Below are positions 24,673 to 32,474 of a stretch of 64,000 nt of DNA, piece by piece. How positions within the stretch are numbered: the stretch's first letter is position 1; each line of letters begins with the position of its first letter. The position numbers and the translations under genes are program-made. Source of the stretch: Syntrophotaleaceae bacterium (lineage in GTDB: Bacteria; Desulfobacterota; Desulfuromonadia; Desulfuromonadales; Syntrophotaleaceae); NCBI GenBank assembly GCA_041390365.1, contig JAWKQB010000002.1, positions 423,501 to 487,500 of the forward strand, read 5' to 3'. Below the pieces are notes generated by a model. The model searched no databases. It was not told the DNA's origin and saw only the letters and a program-made list of their open reading frames with translations.

Positions 24673-24765
24673 AAATTCAAACGAATAATATCCTATCTCA
24701 ACGAAAAATAACCTTTCCTGGCCGGCTCCCTCTTTTCAAACGAGGGATGAATTCCCCGAAAAAGG

Positions 24766-24795
24766 TTGACAATTTAAGGCCAAAGCTGGTATTGA
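24766..24795 (+). promoter_or_regulatory. Candidate promoter of the OmpW-like gene
   Basis: A perfect TTGACA at 24766-24771 is followed 18 bases later by TATTGA (24790-24795). This gives a leader of about 120 bases before the GTG at 24922. The rest of the 249-base gap (24673-24921) shows nothing else recognisable. Confidence 0.45.
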
Positions 24796-24921
24796 CCAAA
24801 GCGTTTGAGCGTTACCTTTTTGTTAGGTCACAGTTTGAATTTCATGTGGAGATGGTGTCGGGACGGCGTGGGGTCGTTCTCGATTTGTCGTAAAAAGATG
24901 GAAGGTCTAGGAGGAAAAATC

Positions 24922-25533
24922 GTGAACCGCAAACAGATCGTATTGGTTGGCGCCCTGTGCGCCGCAGTATTCGCCCTGTCCCTGGTGTCCAACGCCATGG
25001 CCGCAGAAGATTTTGAACGCTGGAGCGTCAGCACTCAGATCATGTATCTCGACGTAGATCTTGATGCTGAACTTCTTGATGTAAGTTCTGAAGACGCCAT
25101 GACTGGCGGTCTGGTGGTGGAATACTTCTTCACCCCCAACATCAGTGCTGAATTGGTAGCAGCGGTTGCCCATCTTGATCTTGAAGTTCGTGGTGTTACT
25201 GACGGTGAGACCTGGGTACTGCCCCCCTCGATTTATGCCAAGTACCACTTCATGCCTCAGGCAAAAATCAGCCCCTATGTCGGTGTTGGTCTCAACTGGA
25301 TGTACTTCTGGGACACCAACACGGATGCCACCGATCTCCATATCGACAACAGCTTCGGCTGGAACGCCAAAGTTGGTGCTGATATCCAACTTTTTGACAA
25401 CGTGTATGCCAATGTCGATATCATGTATCTGAACAACGAAACCGAATTCGACACCGGTCTGCCTGGAGTAAGAAACCTTGATCTCGACGTTGAAGTCTGG
25501 AGCTACAACGTTGGCCTGAAATACCGCTTCTAA
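24922..25533 (+). CDS. OmpW-family outer-membrane protein
   Basis: 203 residues from GTG 24922, directly preceded by AGGAGG. Residues 1-25 are a signal peptide (hydrophobic VLVGALCAAVFAL, cleavage after NAMA). The mature part is an eight-strand barrel: SVSTQIMYLDVD, LVVEYFFTPNISAEL, SIYAKYHFMP and the typical PYVGVGLNWMYFWDT of OmpW, ending in an aromatic (GLKYRF), the C-terminal signal for BAM. OmpW proteins are small channels for hydrophobic compounds; the substrate is unknown. It is flanked by its own promoter and a very strong terminator. Confidence 0.88.
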   Translation: MNRKQIVLVGALCAAVFALSLVSNAMAAEDFERWSVSTQIMYLDVDLDAELLDVSSEDAMTGGLVVEYFFTPNISAELVAAVAHLDLEVRGVTDGETWVLPPSIYAKYHFMPQAKISPYVGVGLNWMYFWDTNTDATDLHIDNSFGWNAKVGADIQLFDNVYANVDIMYLNNETEFDTGLPGVRNLDLDVEVWSYNVGLKYRF

Positions 25534-25560
25534 GATTTTAATTTAAATCGCTGAAGTTCG

Positions 25561-25593
25561 AATGGCCGGTCCAAAGGACCGGCCATTCTTTTT
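25561..25593 (+). terminator. Intrinsic terminator of the OmpW-like gene
   Basis: 12-bp perfect stem AATGGCCGGTCC / GGACCGGCCATT, loop AAA, followed by CTTTTT. Confidence 0.95.
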
Positions 25594-25654
25594 GACAAAG
25601 TCCCTGGCGTCTTTTCAGTCCCTTATGTCCTATGGCCTTTGAATGACGAGCAGC

Positions 25655-25682
25655 AAAAAAAGGCCGGGCATGTGCCCGGCCT
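25655..25682 (-). terminator. Intrinsic terminator of the OmpA-like gene
   Basis: 10-bp perfect stem AGGCCGGGCA (25661-25670) / TGCCCGGCCT (25673-25682); on the minus strand it is followed by six or more U. Confidence 0.9.
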
Positions 25683-25708
25683 CCTCTGTCAACCTTGTCA
25701 GTTGTCAA

Positions 25709-26992
25709 CTACCCGGGTACCACCATACAACAGACAATTTCCACCCGGCGATTGCGCCTTCGGCCCTCGGCGGAACCGTTGTCCGCGATGGGAACCGACT
25801 CCCCGTAGCCGCGAGCATGCAGCCGGCTGCCGTCGATGTTGAAGTTTTCGATCAGATACGCTCGAACGCTTTCCGCCCGGCGCAGGGACAGGTCCCTGTT
25901 GCGGGATGCGGAGCCCGTGGCATCGGTATGCCCGGCGATGAGAATTTTCTGGTCCGGGTATTTTCGGACAAAGGCTGCCGCGCGGGCCAGTTCGTCACGA
26001 TAGCCTTGTTTGATATCCGCCTGGCCGACATCGAACCGGATCGAGAGGGTGAGGGAAACAGGGCAGCCTTTATCGTTCACCATGACCCCTTTGGCCGTGC
26101 CGGGGCAATTGTCGAGAGGATCGAAGACACCATCGCCGTCACTGTCCCGCGGACAGCCTTGCCGATCGACGCTGATGGAAGACGGAGTGGCCGGACACCG
26201 GTCGACGTGGTCCGGGACGCCGTCGCCATCGGAGTCTCTGGGGCATCCCCGCTCATCCACCGGAATCCCTTTCGGAGTTCCGGAACAGGCGTCGAGGTCG
26301 TCGGGAACCTTGTCACCGTCGCTGTCCGGCCGGCATCCGGCACTGTCGACAGCAGCCCCTGCCGGCGTCCCCGGGCACTTGTCGATGCCGTCATGAACAC
26401 CGTCACCGTCACTGTCCAACGGCTGTACAATGGGAGCTGGTGTTTTGTCCTGCCCGCCGAACTGATAAATGAGTCCGGCCGAATAGATGAAGTTGTTTTG
26501 AGGGTCGCCGAAAGCGAAAATATGCCTCAGGTCTCCGCGAAAGGCCAGTGAATCGGTCAGGAAATACTTCAGGCCGACTCCGTAGTTGAGAAGAAAATCG
26601 GTGTTGGAGCGGTGGCGGTCGGGATCAAGGGTGATTCCGCCCAATCCGCCGGCAATGAAGGGGACCAGCGGGCTGTCGGGTATGAAGTGGTATAGGGCGT
26701 CGAGACGGTAAACCAGTCCATCGACATCATCACCGGCGCCGGAACCCGCATCCGCGTCGAAATAGTTGAGGACGAATTCGGTGCTCCAGGTGTCGGTCAG
26801 ATTGTAACCGAGGCCCAGACTATAGGTCAGGGCGTCGTCGAGGTCCTGGTCGCCCTCGAAAACATATCCGCCCGCCATCGGCGAAAGCGAGAAGGCGCCC
26901 GATCGATTGGCGGCATTGGCGCCGCCGGGAGAGAGCACAAAGGTGAGCAGCACTGCCATCAAGGCAGGCAGGAAGCTTCTCAGCCTTTTCAT
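25709..26992 (-). CDS. OmpA-family porin with thrombospondin type 3 repeats
   Basis: 427 residues. Signal peptide 1-27 (ending GGANA), an N-terminal eight-strand beta-barrel (about 30-180), then four calcium-binding thrombospondin type 3 repeats (about 190-310) of the form DSDGDGVxDxxDxCPGTPxGxxVDxxGC, then a C-terminal OmpA peptidoglycan-binding domain with AGHTDATGSASRN and the RAESVRAYL / RNRRVEI block. It should anchor the outer membrane to peptidoglycan through a calcium-stiffened linker. An unusual Cys-Cys pair ends the OmpA domain (VEIVCCMVVPG). AGGAG precedes the ATG, and a good promoter and terminator frame the gene. Confidence 0.92.
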   Translation of the reverse strand: MKRLRSFLPALMAVLLTFVLSPGGANAANRSGAFSLSPMAGGYVFEGDQDLDDALTYSLGLGYNLTDTWSTEFVLNYFDADAGSGAGDDVDGLVYRLDALYHFIPDSPLVPFIAGGLGGITLDPDRHRSNTDFLLNYGVGLKYFLTDSLAFRGDLRHIFAFGDPQNNFIYSAGLIYQFGGQDKTPAPIVQPLDSDGDGVHDGIDKCPGTPAGAAVDSAGCRPDSDGDKVPDDLDACSGTPKGIPVDERGCPRDSDGDGVPDHVDRCPATPSSISVDRQGCPRDSDGDGVFDPLDNCPGTAKGVMVNDKGCPVSLTLSIRFDVGQADIKQGYRDELARAAAFVRKYPDQKILIAGHTDATGSASRNRDLSLRRAESVRAYLIENFNIDGSRLHARGYGESVPIADNGSAEGRRRNRRVEIVCCMVVPG

Positions 26993-27035
26993 GGGAATAT
27001 CTCCTGAAACATGGGAAAAAACAAAATCAAATCAG

Positions 27036-27063
27036 ATAATATCACTCCAGGTGGGCAATGCAA
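27036..27063 (-). promoter_or_regulatory. Sigma-70 promoter of the OmpA-like gene
   Basis: On the minus strand TTGCAT (27063-27058) and TATTAT (27041-27036), 16-base spacer, about 45 bases before the start codon. Confidence 0.6.
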
Positions 27064-27167
27064 GGATTATCTGGATCCGGTGGGCGAACTTCCCGGCGAC
27101 TTACCGGGACCCAGGAAGTTGCCATTCATTTGGCAAAACCCGGCAGTTCCTGGATACGCCAGGATTC

Positions 27168-27196
27168 TTGACCCCTGCAGTCGAGTGCATTACATT
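27168..27196 (+). promoter_or_regulatory. Sigma-70 promoter of the DUF6178 gene
   Basis: TTGACC at 27168-27173 and TACATT at 27191-27196, 17-base spacer; the ATG follows 33 bases later. Confidence 0.55.
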
Positions 27197-27228
27197 GGTG
27201 ATATTCAAAGAACGGAGTTTATCAAACT

Positions 27229-28932
27229 ATGAGCAAAATCGAGCTGCCCAAGGAAAAGCATGTGGGGCATCTGACGCTTCTTCGCCGTGCCCGAACCATC
27301 ACTCCCAAAGAGTTCAATGCCCTGTCCTTTGCTGAGCGGTTGGAGATCGTTCGCCTCTCGGATGGACGAGCCAAATATAATCTGATATTGGAGGCTGCGG
27401 ATGGACGGGAACTGGTTCGCGCCCTTCCCGCGCAGGACATTTACGTGCTGATCAAGGACCTGGGCATGGAAGATGTCTCCGAACTGATTGCCCTGGCCTC
27501 CGCCGAGCAGGTAACCTCCTTCATCGATCTCGATGCCTGGGACAGGGACAGCATGGATGGTAGTAAGGCCCTGAAGTGGTTGGTGCTGGCGCTGGAGGAA
27601 GGGGAAGAAAGCATCCTGCAGCGTTTCCGGGAACTCGATTTTCAAATGCTGGTTCTGATCCTCCAGAAATTCCTGACCGTTACCCAGGGTCTTGAAGTTT
27701 TGTTGGACGAAGATGCCATGCAGGAGGGGGCGGGGGCTGGGAATATTTATCAGGTCCGGTTCCGGGATTCTGAAAGTGCCAAGGTGATCGGTGAGATGCT
27801 CGACATTCTCTACCGTCGCGATCAGGCTTTCTATATGCAACTGATGGAGGGTGTCCGGAGCGAATTGTCCTCCCTACTTGAAGAAGATGTTTTTCAAGAG
27901 CGTTCACTGCGGCTGATGGATCTGGGTTTTCCTCACCCCGACGAGGTTATGGAGATCTATGCGAGGATCGATCCCCGGAGTTTCGATCCCGCCCTTTTTG
28001 ACCGCTCTGTCGGCCTTTCCCAGATGGAAGGGACTCCTCCGGGGTTTGTCCTGACCGTTGGCCGTGCCCGCAATCTACTGGCTCAGGTTTTCGAAGCCGG
28101 CGTCAGCGAGAACACTGCCTGGGAGCTGAGCTTTCTTCTGAACAAAGCCATGGTGGCCGATAGTGTCGATATGGGGGAGCGCTCTCAGGTTCAGGGAGAA
28201 CTGGAAATTGTTTACGGCTATCTCAATCTGGCGCTGGAGCAGTTTTGCGGGAATGATGTGCAGAAAGCGGCTGCCCTTTTCGACCGAACCTACCTCCTGG
28301 CCCTGTTCCGCTTCGGGTTTAATCTGACCCTGACATTGCAGAGTCGGGCCAGTGAAGTACGGCGTTCGACGGTGGGACCCTATCTGGATGGTCCCTATGC
28401 AGCCCTTGTGTCTGCACTGATGTCCCCAAAACCGCTCTATTTCTCCGGACTGGAGGAAGGGGGGCGTCCGGCTGTGACTCGTCCTTTCGCGTCCCTGGAA
28501 GAAGTGGAAAGGTGCTCCATCTGGTTGGAAGAGATCGAGGCCCAGCGGCGCCTGTTCGAAAAGCATTTCTCTTTCGACCTGCCGGGGCCCGACGACCTCG
28601 ACCTTGCCGGCTGCCTGCCGGATGATGCACGGCAAATTACTCTCTCGGACTTTTTCCTGACCGCCCTTGCCAACCGAATTTGCGGCCGGCCCTTTCTGCC
28701 GCAGCCCGTTCCCCGGGAGGACTTGCAGCCAATTCACGAGAAGGTCAATGAAAACAGGAGAATTGCTTCCTGGTTACGGCGCGAGACCCTGACCTGGATC
28801 GATACTCTTGAATCTCAAGCTGCAAGTTTCGTAGAATTCTGCCTTGAAATATGGGATGAAGAGTTCTGCCCTCTGGATCCCGACCAGCTCGATCCCCGCT
28901 ATATCGGAGGCCTTATAATTCGCATGAGCTGA
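27229..28932 (+). CDS. DUF6178 family protein
   Basis: 567 residues, soluble, acidic, largely helical. It matches from memory the DUF6178 family found mainly in delta-proteobacteria; the typical N-terminus runs ILEAADGRELVRALPAQDIY, with KDLGMEDVSELIALASAEQ and FIDLDAWDRDSMD following. The function of this family is not known. The opening repeats (ALPAQDIY... ELIALAS) recall the MgtE-N / HEAT-like helical pairs, which is suggestive only. No signal peptide, membrane segment or catalytic motif is seen. It has its own promoter and no close operon partner. Confidence 0.8.
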   Translation: MSKIELPKEKHVGHLTLLRRARTITPKEFNALSFAERLEIVRLSDGRAKYNLILEAADGRELVRALPAQDIYVLIKDLGMEDVSELIALASAEQVTSFIDLDAWDRDSMDGSKALKWLVLALEEGEESILQRFRELDFQMLVLILQKFLTVTQGLEVLLDEDAMQEGAGAGNIYQVRFRDSESAKVIGEMLDILYRRDQAFYMQLMEGVRSELSSLLEEDVFQERSLRLMDLGFPHPDEVMEIYARIDPRSFDPALFDRSVGLSQMEGTPPGFVLTVGRARNLLAQVFEAGVSENTAWELSFLLNKAMVADSVDMGERSQVQGELEIVYGYLNLALEQFCGNDVQKAAALFDRTYLLALFRFGFNLTLTLQSRASEVRRSTVGPYLDGPYAALVSALMSPKPLYFSGLEEGGRPAVTRPFASLEEVERCSIWLEEIEAQRRLFEKHFSFDLPGPDDLDLAGCLPDDARQITLSDFFLTALANRICGRPFLPQPVPREDLQPIHEKVNENRRIASWLRRETLTWIDTLESQAASFVEFCLEIWDEEFCPLDPDQLDPRYIGGLIIRMS

Positions 28933-29035
28933 TTGAATTTCGATGAATTTAATCTACACTCCTGAAAGTCTTGGTTCCCCATCGGTCCGCCTTTCAAGAA
29001 AATAGCGTCCTTGAAATAAAATTCGTAAATGATGC

Positions 29036-29064
29036 TTGATTTAGTCTGTCACATATGTTATGAG
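29036..29064 (+). promoter_or_regulatory. Candidate cold-shock gene promoter
   Basis: TTGATT at 29036-29041 and TATGAG at 29059-29064, 17-base spacer. It would give a leader of about 140 bases, which includes a hairpin GGTTGC-CTTTA-GCAACC at 29155-29171. Long structured leaders are usual for cspA-type genes. The 276-base gap 28933-29208 contains nothing else notable. Confidence 0.4.
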
Positions 29065-29208
29065 GCTTAAATGAAGTGGCGTCCCGGTGGGGCGATCCCG
29101 CTTGTCCGGCACTCATCAGGCGAGGCGGCGCTGGCGGGTCCTTTCTTTTTTACTGGTTGCCTTTAGCAACCGGCATGCTTCACGTAAACGAGAAAAAGGA
29201 GTGAAAAG

Positions 29209-29412
29209 ATGGCAGAAGGGGTTGTGAAGTGGTTTAATGATGCCAAGGGTTTCGGGTTTATCGAGCAGGAGGGTGGACCGGATGTATTTGTACATTTTTC
29301 GGTAATCCAGTGCGAAGGATTCAAGTCCCTGGCCGAAGGTGAGAAGGTAAGTTTCGATATTACCGAAGGTCAGAAAGGCCCCCAGGCCGCCAACGTCATA
29401 AAACTCGGATAA
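29209..29412 (+). CDS. Cold shock protein (CspA family)
   Basis: 67 residues. Single CSD domain with both RNA-binding motifs, GFGFIEQ (RNP1, about 14-20) and VFVHFS (RNP2, about 27-32), after the standard MAEGVVKWFNDAKG start. It binds single-stranded RNA/DNA as an RNA chaperone. AAAAGGAGTG precedes the ATG, the leader is long and a strong terminator follows, so it is a single-gene unit likely controlled at the RNA level. Confidence 0.97.
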   Translation: MAEGVVKWFNDAKGFGFIEQEGGPDVFVHFSVIQCEGFKSLAEGEKVSFDITEGQKGPQAANVIKLG

Positions 29413-29431
29413 TCCAACTTCAAATTGGCAG

Positions 29432-29465
29432 AAAAGCTCCGCAGCGGTCGCTACGGAGCTTTTTT
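29432..29465 (+). terminator. Intrinsic terminator of the cold shock gene
   Basis: Stem AAAAGCTCCG (29432-29441) / CGGAGCTTTT (29454-29463) with an inner AGCG/CGCT pair, then T-run to 29465. Confidence 0.92.
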
Positions 29466-29567
29466 CATTGGACTGGCGCACGACTCGTCCTGTCTGCACG
29501 GTTCAGTCCAGCATCTGCCGGGCTCCCGGGGAGCAGGCCCGATTCCCGATCACCGCCGCTTCGAATT

Positions 29568-30956
29568 TTATTTGGCGGGTAGCAGGCGAACCACCGTTTC
29601 GAGGTGCACCGTCTGGGGAAACATGTCCACCGGTTGTATCCGGTCGACCTGGAAGCCCATTTCGTGCAGAAGATCCAGATCCCGGCCCAGGGTCGCGGGG
29701 TTGCAGGAGACATAAATAATGGAGCGGGGGGACGCAGCAGTCAAAGCTTCCAGGACGTTTGCATCACAGCCAGTGCGCGGCGGATTGACCACTGCGACAG
29801 CCACCGGTCCGCCGGCGAGTTCCCCGACCAGTTCGGCAGCGTCGCCGGAAAGGAAGGTGCAGTTTTCCAATCTGTTGATCCGGGCATTTTCCCGCGCATT
29901 TCGAACCGCCTCCTCGACCACCTCGATCCCTGTAACCTTGCCGGCATCTGCAGCCAGATGGAGGGCGATGCCGCCGATGCCGCAATAGAGATCCAGGGCG
30001 TTTTCATGTTTTGCCAGAGCCGACCAGGAACGGACCAGACGATAGATGTAGGCGGCCTGTTCGTGGTTGACCTGAAAAAAGGAGGTCGGTGAAATACGCA
30101 AAGTCACATCCCCCACCTGATCGATGAGATCCGGAACCCCCAGCATGCGCATGGTGTCCCGCCCGAGAATCACGTTTCCGGTAGACGAATTGACGTTCTG
30201 CTGAACCGAGACAACCTCGGGAACTTTTCTCTGCAGCCATTTGCCCAGAGGGGTAATCCGACGAAAATCCCGTTCGGCGGTAACGAAGGTGACCATGGCT
30301 TTGCCCGAGGCCGGGGCGACCTTGATCAGCAGATAACGTAAAAGACCGCGGCGGGTCAAAGGATCGTAGATGAAGATTTTCTGCCGCTGGACTTCATCCT
30401 TGACCACCTGCATGATGCGGTTGATCAAAGGATGATGCAGGGGGCATGCGCCGATATCGACCACCTGGTGGGTCCCCCGGCGGTAAAGCCCGATTTTTAG
30501 ATCGCCCCGCTCCCGGGAAAACACCAGTTTGGCGTTGGTCCTGTAGCCGAGTGATCGGGCGGCCGGCTGGATGGGAAGTGGCTCCAGTTCGAGAAGGGCG
30601 TTGTACCGGCCGAGAGCTTCCCGCAGTCGGGTTTCCTTGAAAATCAGCTGGGCCTGGTAATCCATCTGGATCAGAGAACAGCCCTGGCAGACCCCTGCCA
30701 AGGGGCAAGGTGGGGCGATGCGGTCGGTACTTGCCTTCAGCACCTTCTGGAGGCGACCGACAAGGCGCCGCTGGCCTTCATGTTCGATCCGGACCGAGAC
30801 CCGTTCACCCGGGAGGGTATTGCCGACCAGCACCTCCTTGCCGGAATGGCGGCCGACGCCGAGGCCGTCCTCATTGAGATAGAGAATATCGATATCCAGA
30901 GACGGCAGAGGCTTTTGCCGTTCCTTTTTCCTGTTTCTGTCGTGAAATCTGGCCAT
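29568..30956 (-). CDS. rlmD: 23S rRNA (uracil-5-)-methyltransferase RlmD/TrmA family
   Basis: 462 residues. N-terminal TRAM domain (about 15-80: LDIDILYLNEDGLGVGR). Cysteines for a [4Fe-4S] cluster follow: CPLAGVCQGCSL near 84-95 plus a Cys near CPLHH. The SAM domain has ALDLYCGIGGIALHLA near 318, VVNPPRTGCD near 388 and the catalytic CNPATLGRDL near 417. It makes m5U in rRNA. The iron-sulfur motif favours RlmD over TrmA, but the choice between RlmC and RlmD type positions cannot be made from sequence alone. Confidence 0.9.
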   Translation of the reverse strand: MARFHDRNRKKERQKPLPSLDIDILYLNEDGLGVGRHSGKEVLVGNTLPGERVSVRIEHEGQRRLVGRLQKVLKASTDRIAPPCPLAGVCQGCSLIQMDYQAQLIFKETRLREALGRYNALLELEPLPIQPAARSLGYRTNAKLVFSRERGDLKIGLYRRGTHQVVDIGACPLHHPLINRIMQVVKDEVQRQKIFIYDPLTRRGLLRYLLIKVAPASGKAMVTFVTAERDFRRITPLGKWLQRKVPEVVSVQQNVNSSTGNVILGRDTMRMLGVPDLIDQVGDVTLRISPTSFFQVNHEQAAYIYRLVRSWSALAKHENALDLYCGIGGIALHLAADAGKVTGIEVVEEAVRNARENARINRLENCTFLSGDAAELVGELAGGPVAVAVVNPPRTGCDANVLEALTAASPRSIIYVSCNPATLGRDLDLLHEMGFQVDRIQPVDMFPQTVHLETVVRLLPAK

Positions 30957-31032
30957 GATGCCGTTTCCAACCTTCCGGTAGTTGTGTTTGGCGCACCTTA
31001 CCCCTTCGCCGGTGAACTGTCAACGGCGCTGC

Positions 31033-31061
31033 TTGACTTGGCCTCCCTGCGGCCGTAAACT
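31033..31061 (+). promoter_or_regulatory. Sigma-70 promoter of ispG
   Basis: TTGACT at 31033-31038 and TAAACT at 31056-31061, 17-base spacer, 65 bases before the ATG at 31126. Between them is a low-complexity stretch of TCACTTATCACT-like repeats (31090-31115). Confidence 0.5.
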
Positions 31062-31125
31062 CGCCGAGTTCAGACTTCAGGTTTTACTGATCACTTATCA
31101 CTCATTACTTATCACTGGGGTCCCC

Positions 31126-32208
31126 ATGCGCAACAACACCCGCCGCATCCATGTCGGTAGCGTCCCCGTCGGGGCCGGCGCTCCTGTTTCCGTTCAATCC
31201 ATGTGCAGCACGGATACCCGGAATGTTGCCGACACCCTGGGGCAGATCGAACGTCTCCATTCTGCCGGTTGCGAAATCGTCCGCTGCGCCGTGCCGGATG
31301 AGGAGGCGGCGCGTGCTCTGGCCGCTGTTCGCAAGGGTTGTCCCATGCCGCTTGTGGCCGATATCCATTTCGACTACCGTCTGGCCCTGTTGGCCCTGGA
31401 AAGCGGGGTGGACGCGCTGCGCCTCAATCCCGGAAACATCGGCGAGCGGTGGAAGGTGGAGGAGGTGGTGCGGGCCTGCGCCGAGCGAAAGGTGCCGATT
31501 CGGATCGGCGTCAACGGAGGTTCCCTGGAAAAGGAACTGCTGGCCAAATTCGGTCATCCGACGGCAGAGGCCATGGTGGAAAGCGCCCTCGGACACATCC
31601 GCATCCTCGAAGATCTGGGTTACGGCGAAATCAAGGTCAGTCTCAAGGCGTCCAACATCCGCCGCACGGTCGAGGCCTACCGTCTGCTGGCCCGGCAGGT
31701 GGATTATCCCCTGCATATCGGCATTACCGAGGCCGGTACGACCTGGAGCGGGACGATCAAGAGCGCTGTCGGGCTGGGAACGCTTTTGTACGACGGCATC
31801 GGGGATACCCTGCGGGTTTCTCTCACCGGCGATCCTGTGGAGGAGGTGCGCGTCGGTTGGGAAATTCTTCGAGCCCTGGAACTGCGTGACCGCGGACCGG
31901 TCTTTGTCAGCTGTCCGACCTGTGGCCGCTGTCAAATCGATCTGATCCCGATTGCGGAAGAGGTCGAGCAGCGCCTGCGCAATCTGCCGAAAAAAATAGT
32001 CGTCGCCGTCATGGGCTGTGTTGTGAACGGCCCCGGCGAGGCCCGCGAGGCGGATGTGGGAATCGCTGCCGGAAAGGGGCAGGGTCTCCTTTTCCGCCGC
32101 GGAGAGGTGGTGCGCAAGGTGGCCGAAAAGGACCTTGCCGACGCCCTGGTGGCCGAGGCGTGGAAACTGTTCGAGGAGGAAGAACCGACCGACAAGTCTA
32201 ACAAATGA
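31126..32208 (+). CDS. ispG: 4-hydroxy-3-methylbut-2-enyl diphosphate synthase (IspG/GcpE)
   Basis: 360 residues from ATG 31126. N-terminal TIM barrel: PVSVQSMCSTDTRN near 23, LVADIHFDYRLAL near 80, LRLNPGNIG near 101, KVSLKASN near 172 and HIGITEAGT near 197. C-terminal [4Fe-4S] domain with Cys in VSCPTCGRCQ near 262 and the final GCVVNGPGEA near 302. It reduces methylerythritol cyclodiphosphate to HMBPP in the non-mevalonate isoprenoid pathway. A longer reading upstream to 30982 has no support; the chosen start gives the family N-terminus (NTRRIHVGSVPVG). Confidence 0.95.
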   Translation: MRNNTRRIHVGSVPVGAGAPVSVQSMCSTDTRNVADTLGQIERLHSAGCEIVRCAVPDEEAARALAAVRKGCPMPLVADIHFDYRLALLALESGVDALRLNPGNIGERWKVEEVVRACAERKVPIRIGVNGGSLEKELLAKFGHPTAEAMVESALGHIRILEDLGYGEIKVSLKASNIRRTVEAYRLLARQVDYPLHIGITEAGTTWSGTIKSAVGLGTLLYDGIGDTLRVSLTGDPVEEVRVGWEILRALELRDRGPVFVSCPTCGRCQIDLIPIAEEVEQRLRNLPKKIVVAVMGCVVNGPGEAREADVGIAAGKGQGLLFRRGEVVRKVAEKDLADALVAEAWKLFEEEEPTDKSNK

Positions 32209-32229
32209 TGCGGCATCTGGTCTTTTTGT

Positions 32230-32365
32230 CCAAATCGAAATCGGGATCGAAATCGAAATCGGCTTTTGACTTTAATTTAAGTCGGGTCTGACGTGATCCT
32301 GCCCCCCAGGAAAAGCTATAGGCAAAAACAAATCCGATTTCGATCCCGATTTCGATTTCGATTGG
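32230..32365. repeat. Inverted ATCGAA-type repeat before pgi
   Basis: Left arm 32230-32262 is built of ATCGAA/ATCGGG hexamers; right arm 32334-32365 is nearly its reverse complement (TTTCGA units). The arms are separated by about 70 bases containing GTCGGGTCTGACGTGATCCTGC. The whole could fold as a long cruciform or hairpin. It lies between the ispG stop and the pgi promoter, with no A/T tail typical of a terminator. The pattern suggests a dispersed intergenic repeat. Confidence 0.75.
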
Positions 32366-32401
32366 AAAAATCAGACGCAAAAACTTCTCACTGCCGGTTG
32401 T

Positions 32402-32430
32402 TTGACAAGTCCTTAATAGACAGGTATTAA
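32402..32430 (+). promoter_or_regulatory. Sigma-70 promoter of pgi
   Basis: TTGACA at 32402-32407 and TATTAA at 32425-32430, 17-base spacer, about 45 bases before the GTG start. Confidence 0.65.
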
Positions 32431-32474
32431 GAAGAACGGCATCTTGAACCTTCTATCGATAAGGAGTCGAATCC

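Noticed and set aside
32198..32380. A 60-residue frame with EIEIG / FDFD repeats
   Set aside because: It is simply the translation of the hexamer repeat DNA at 32230-32365.
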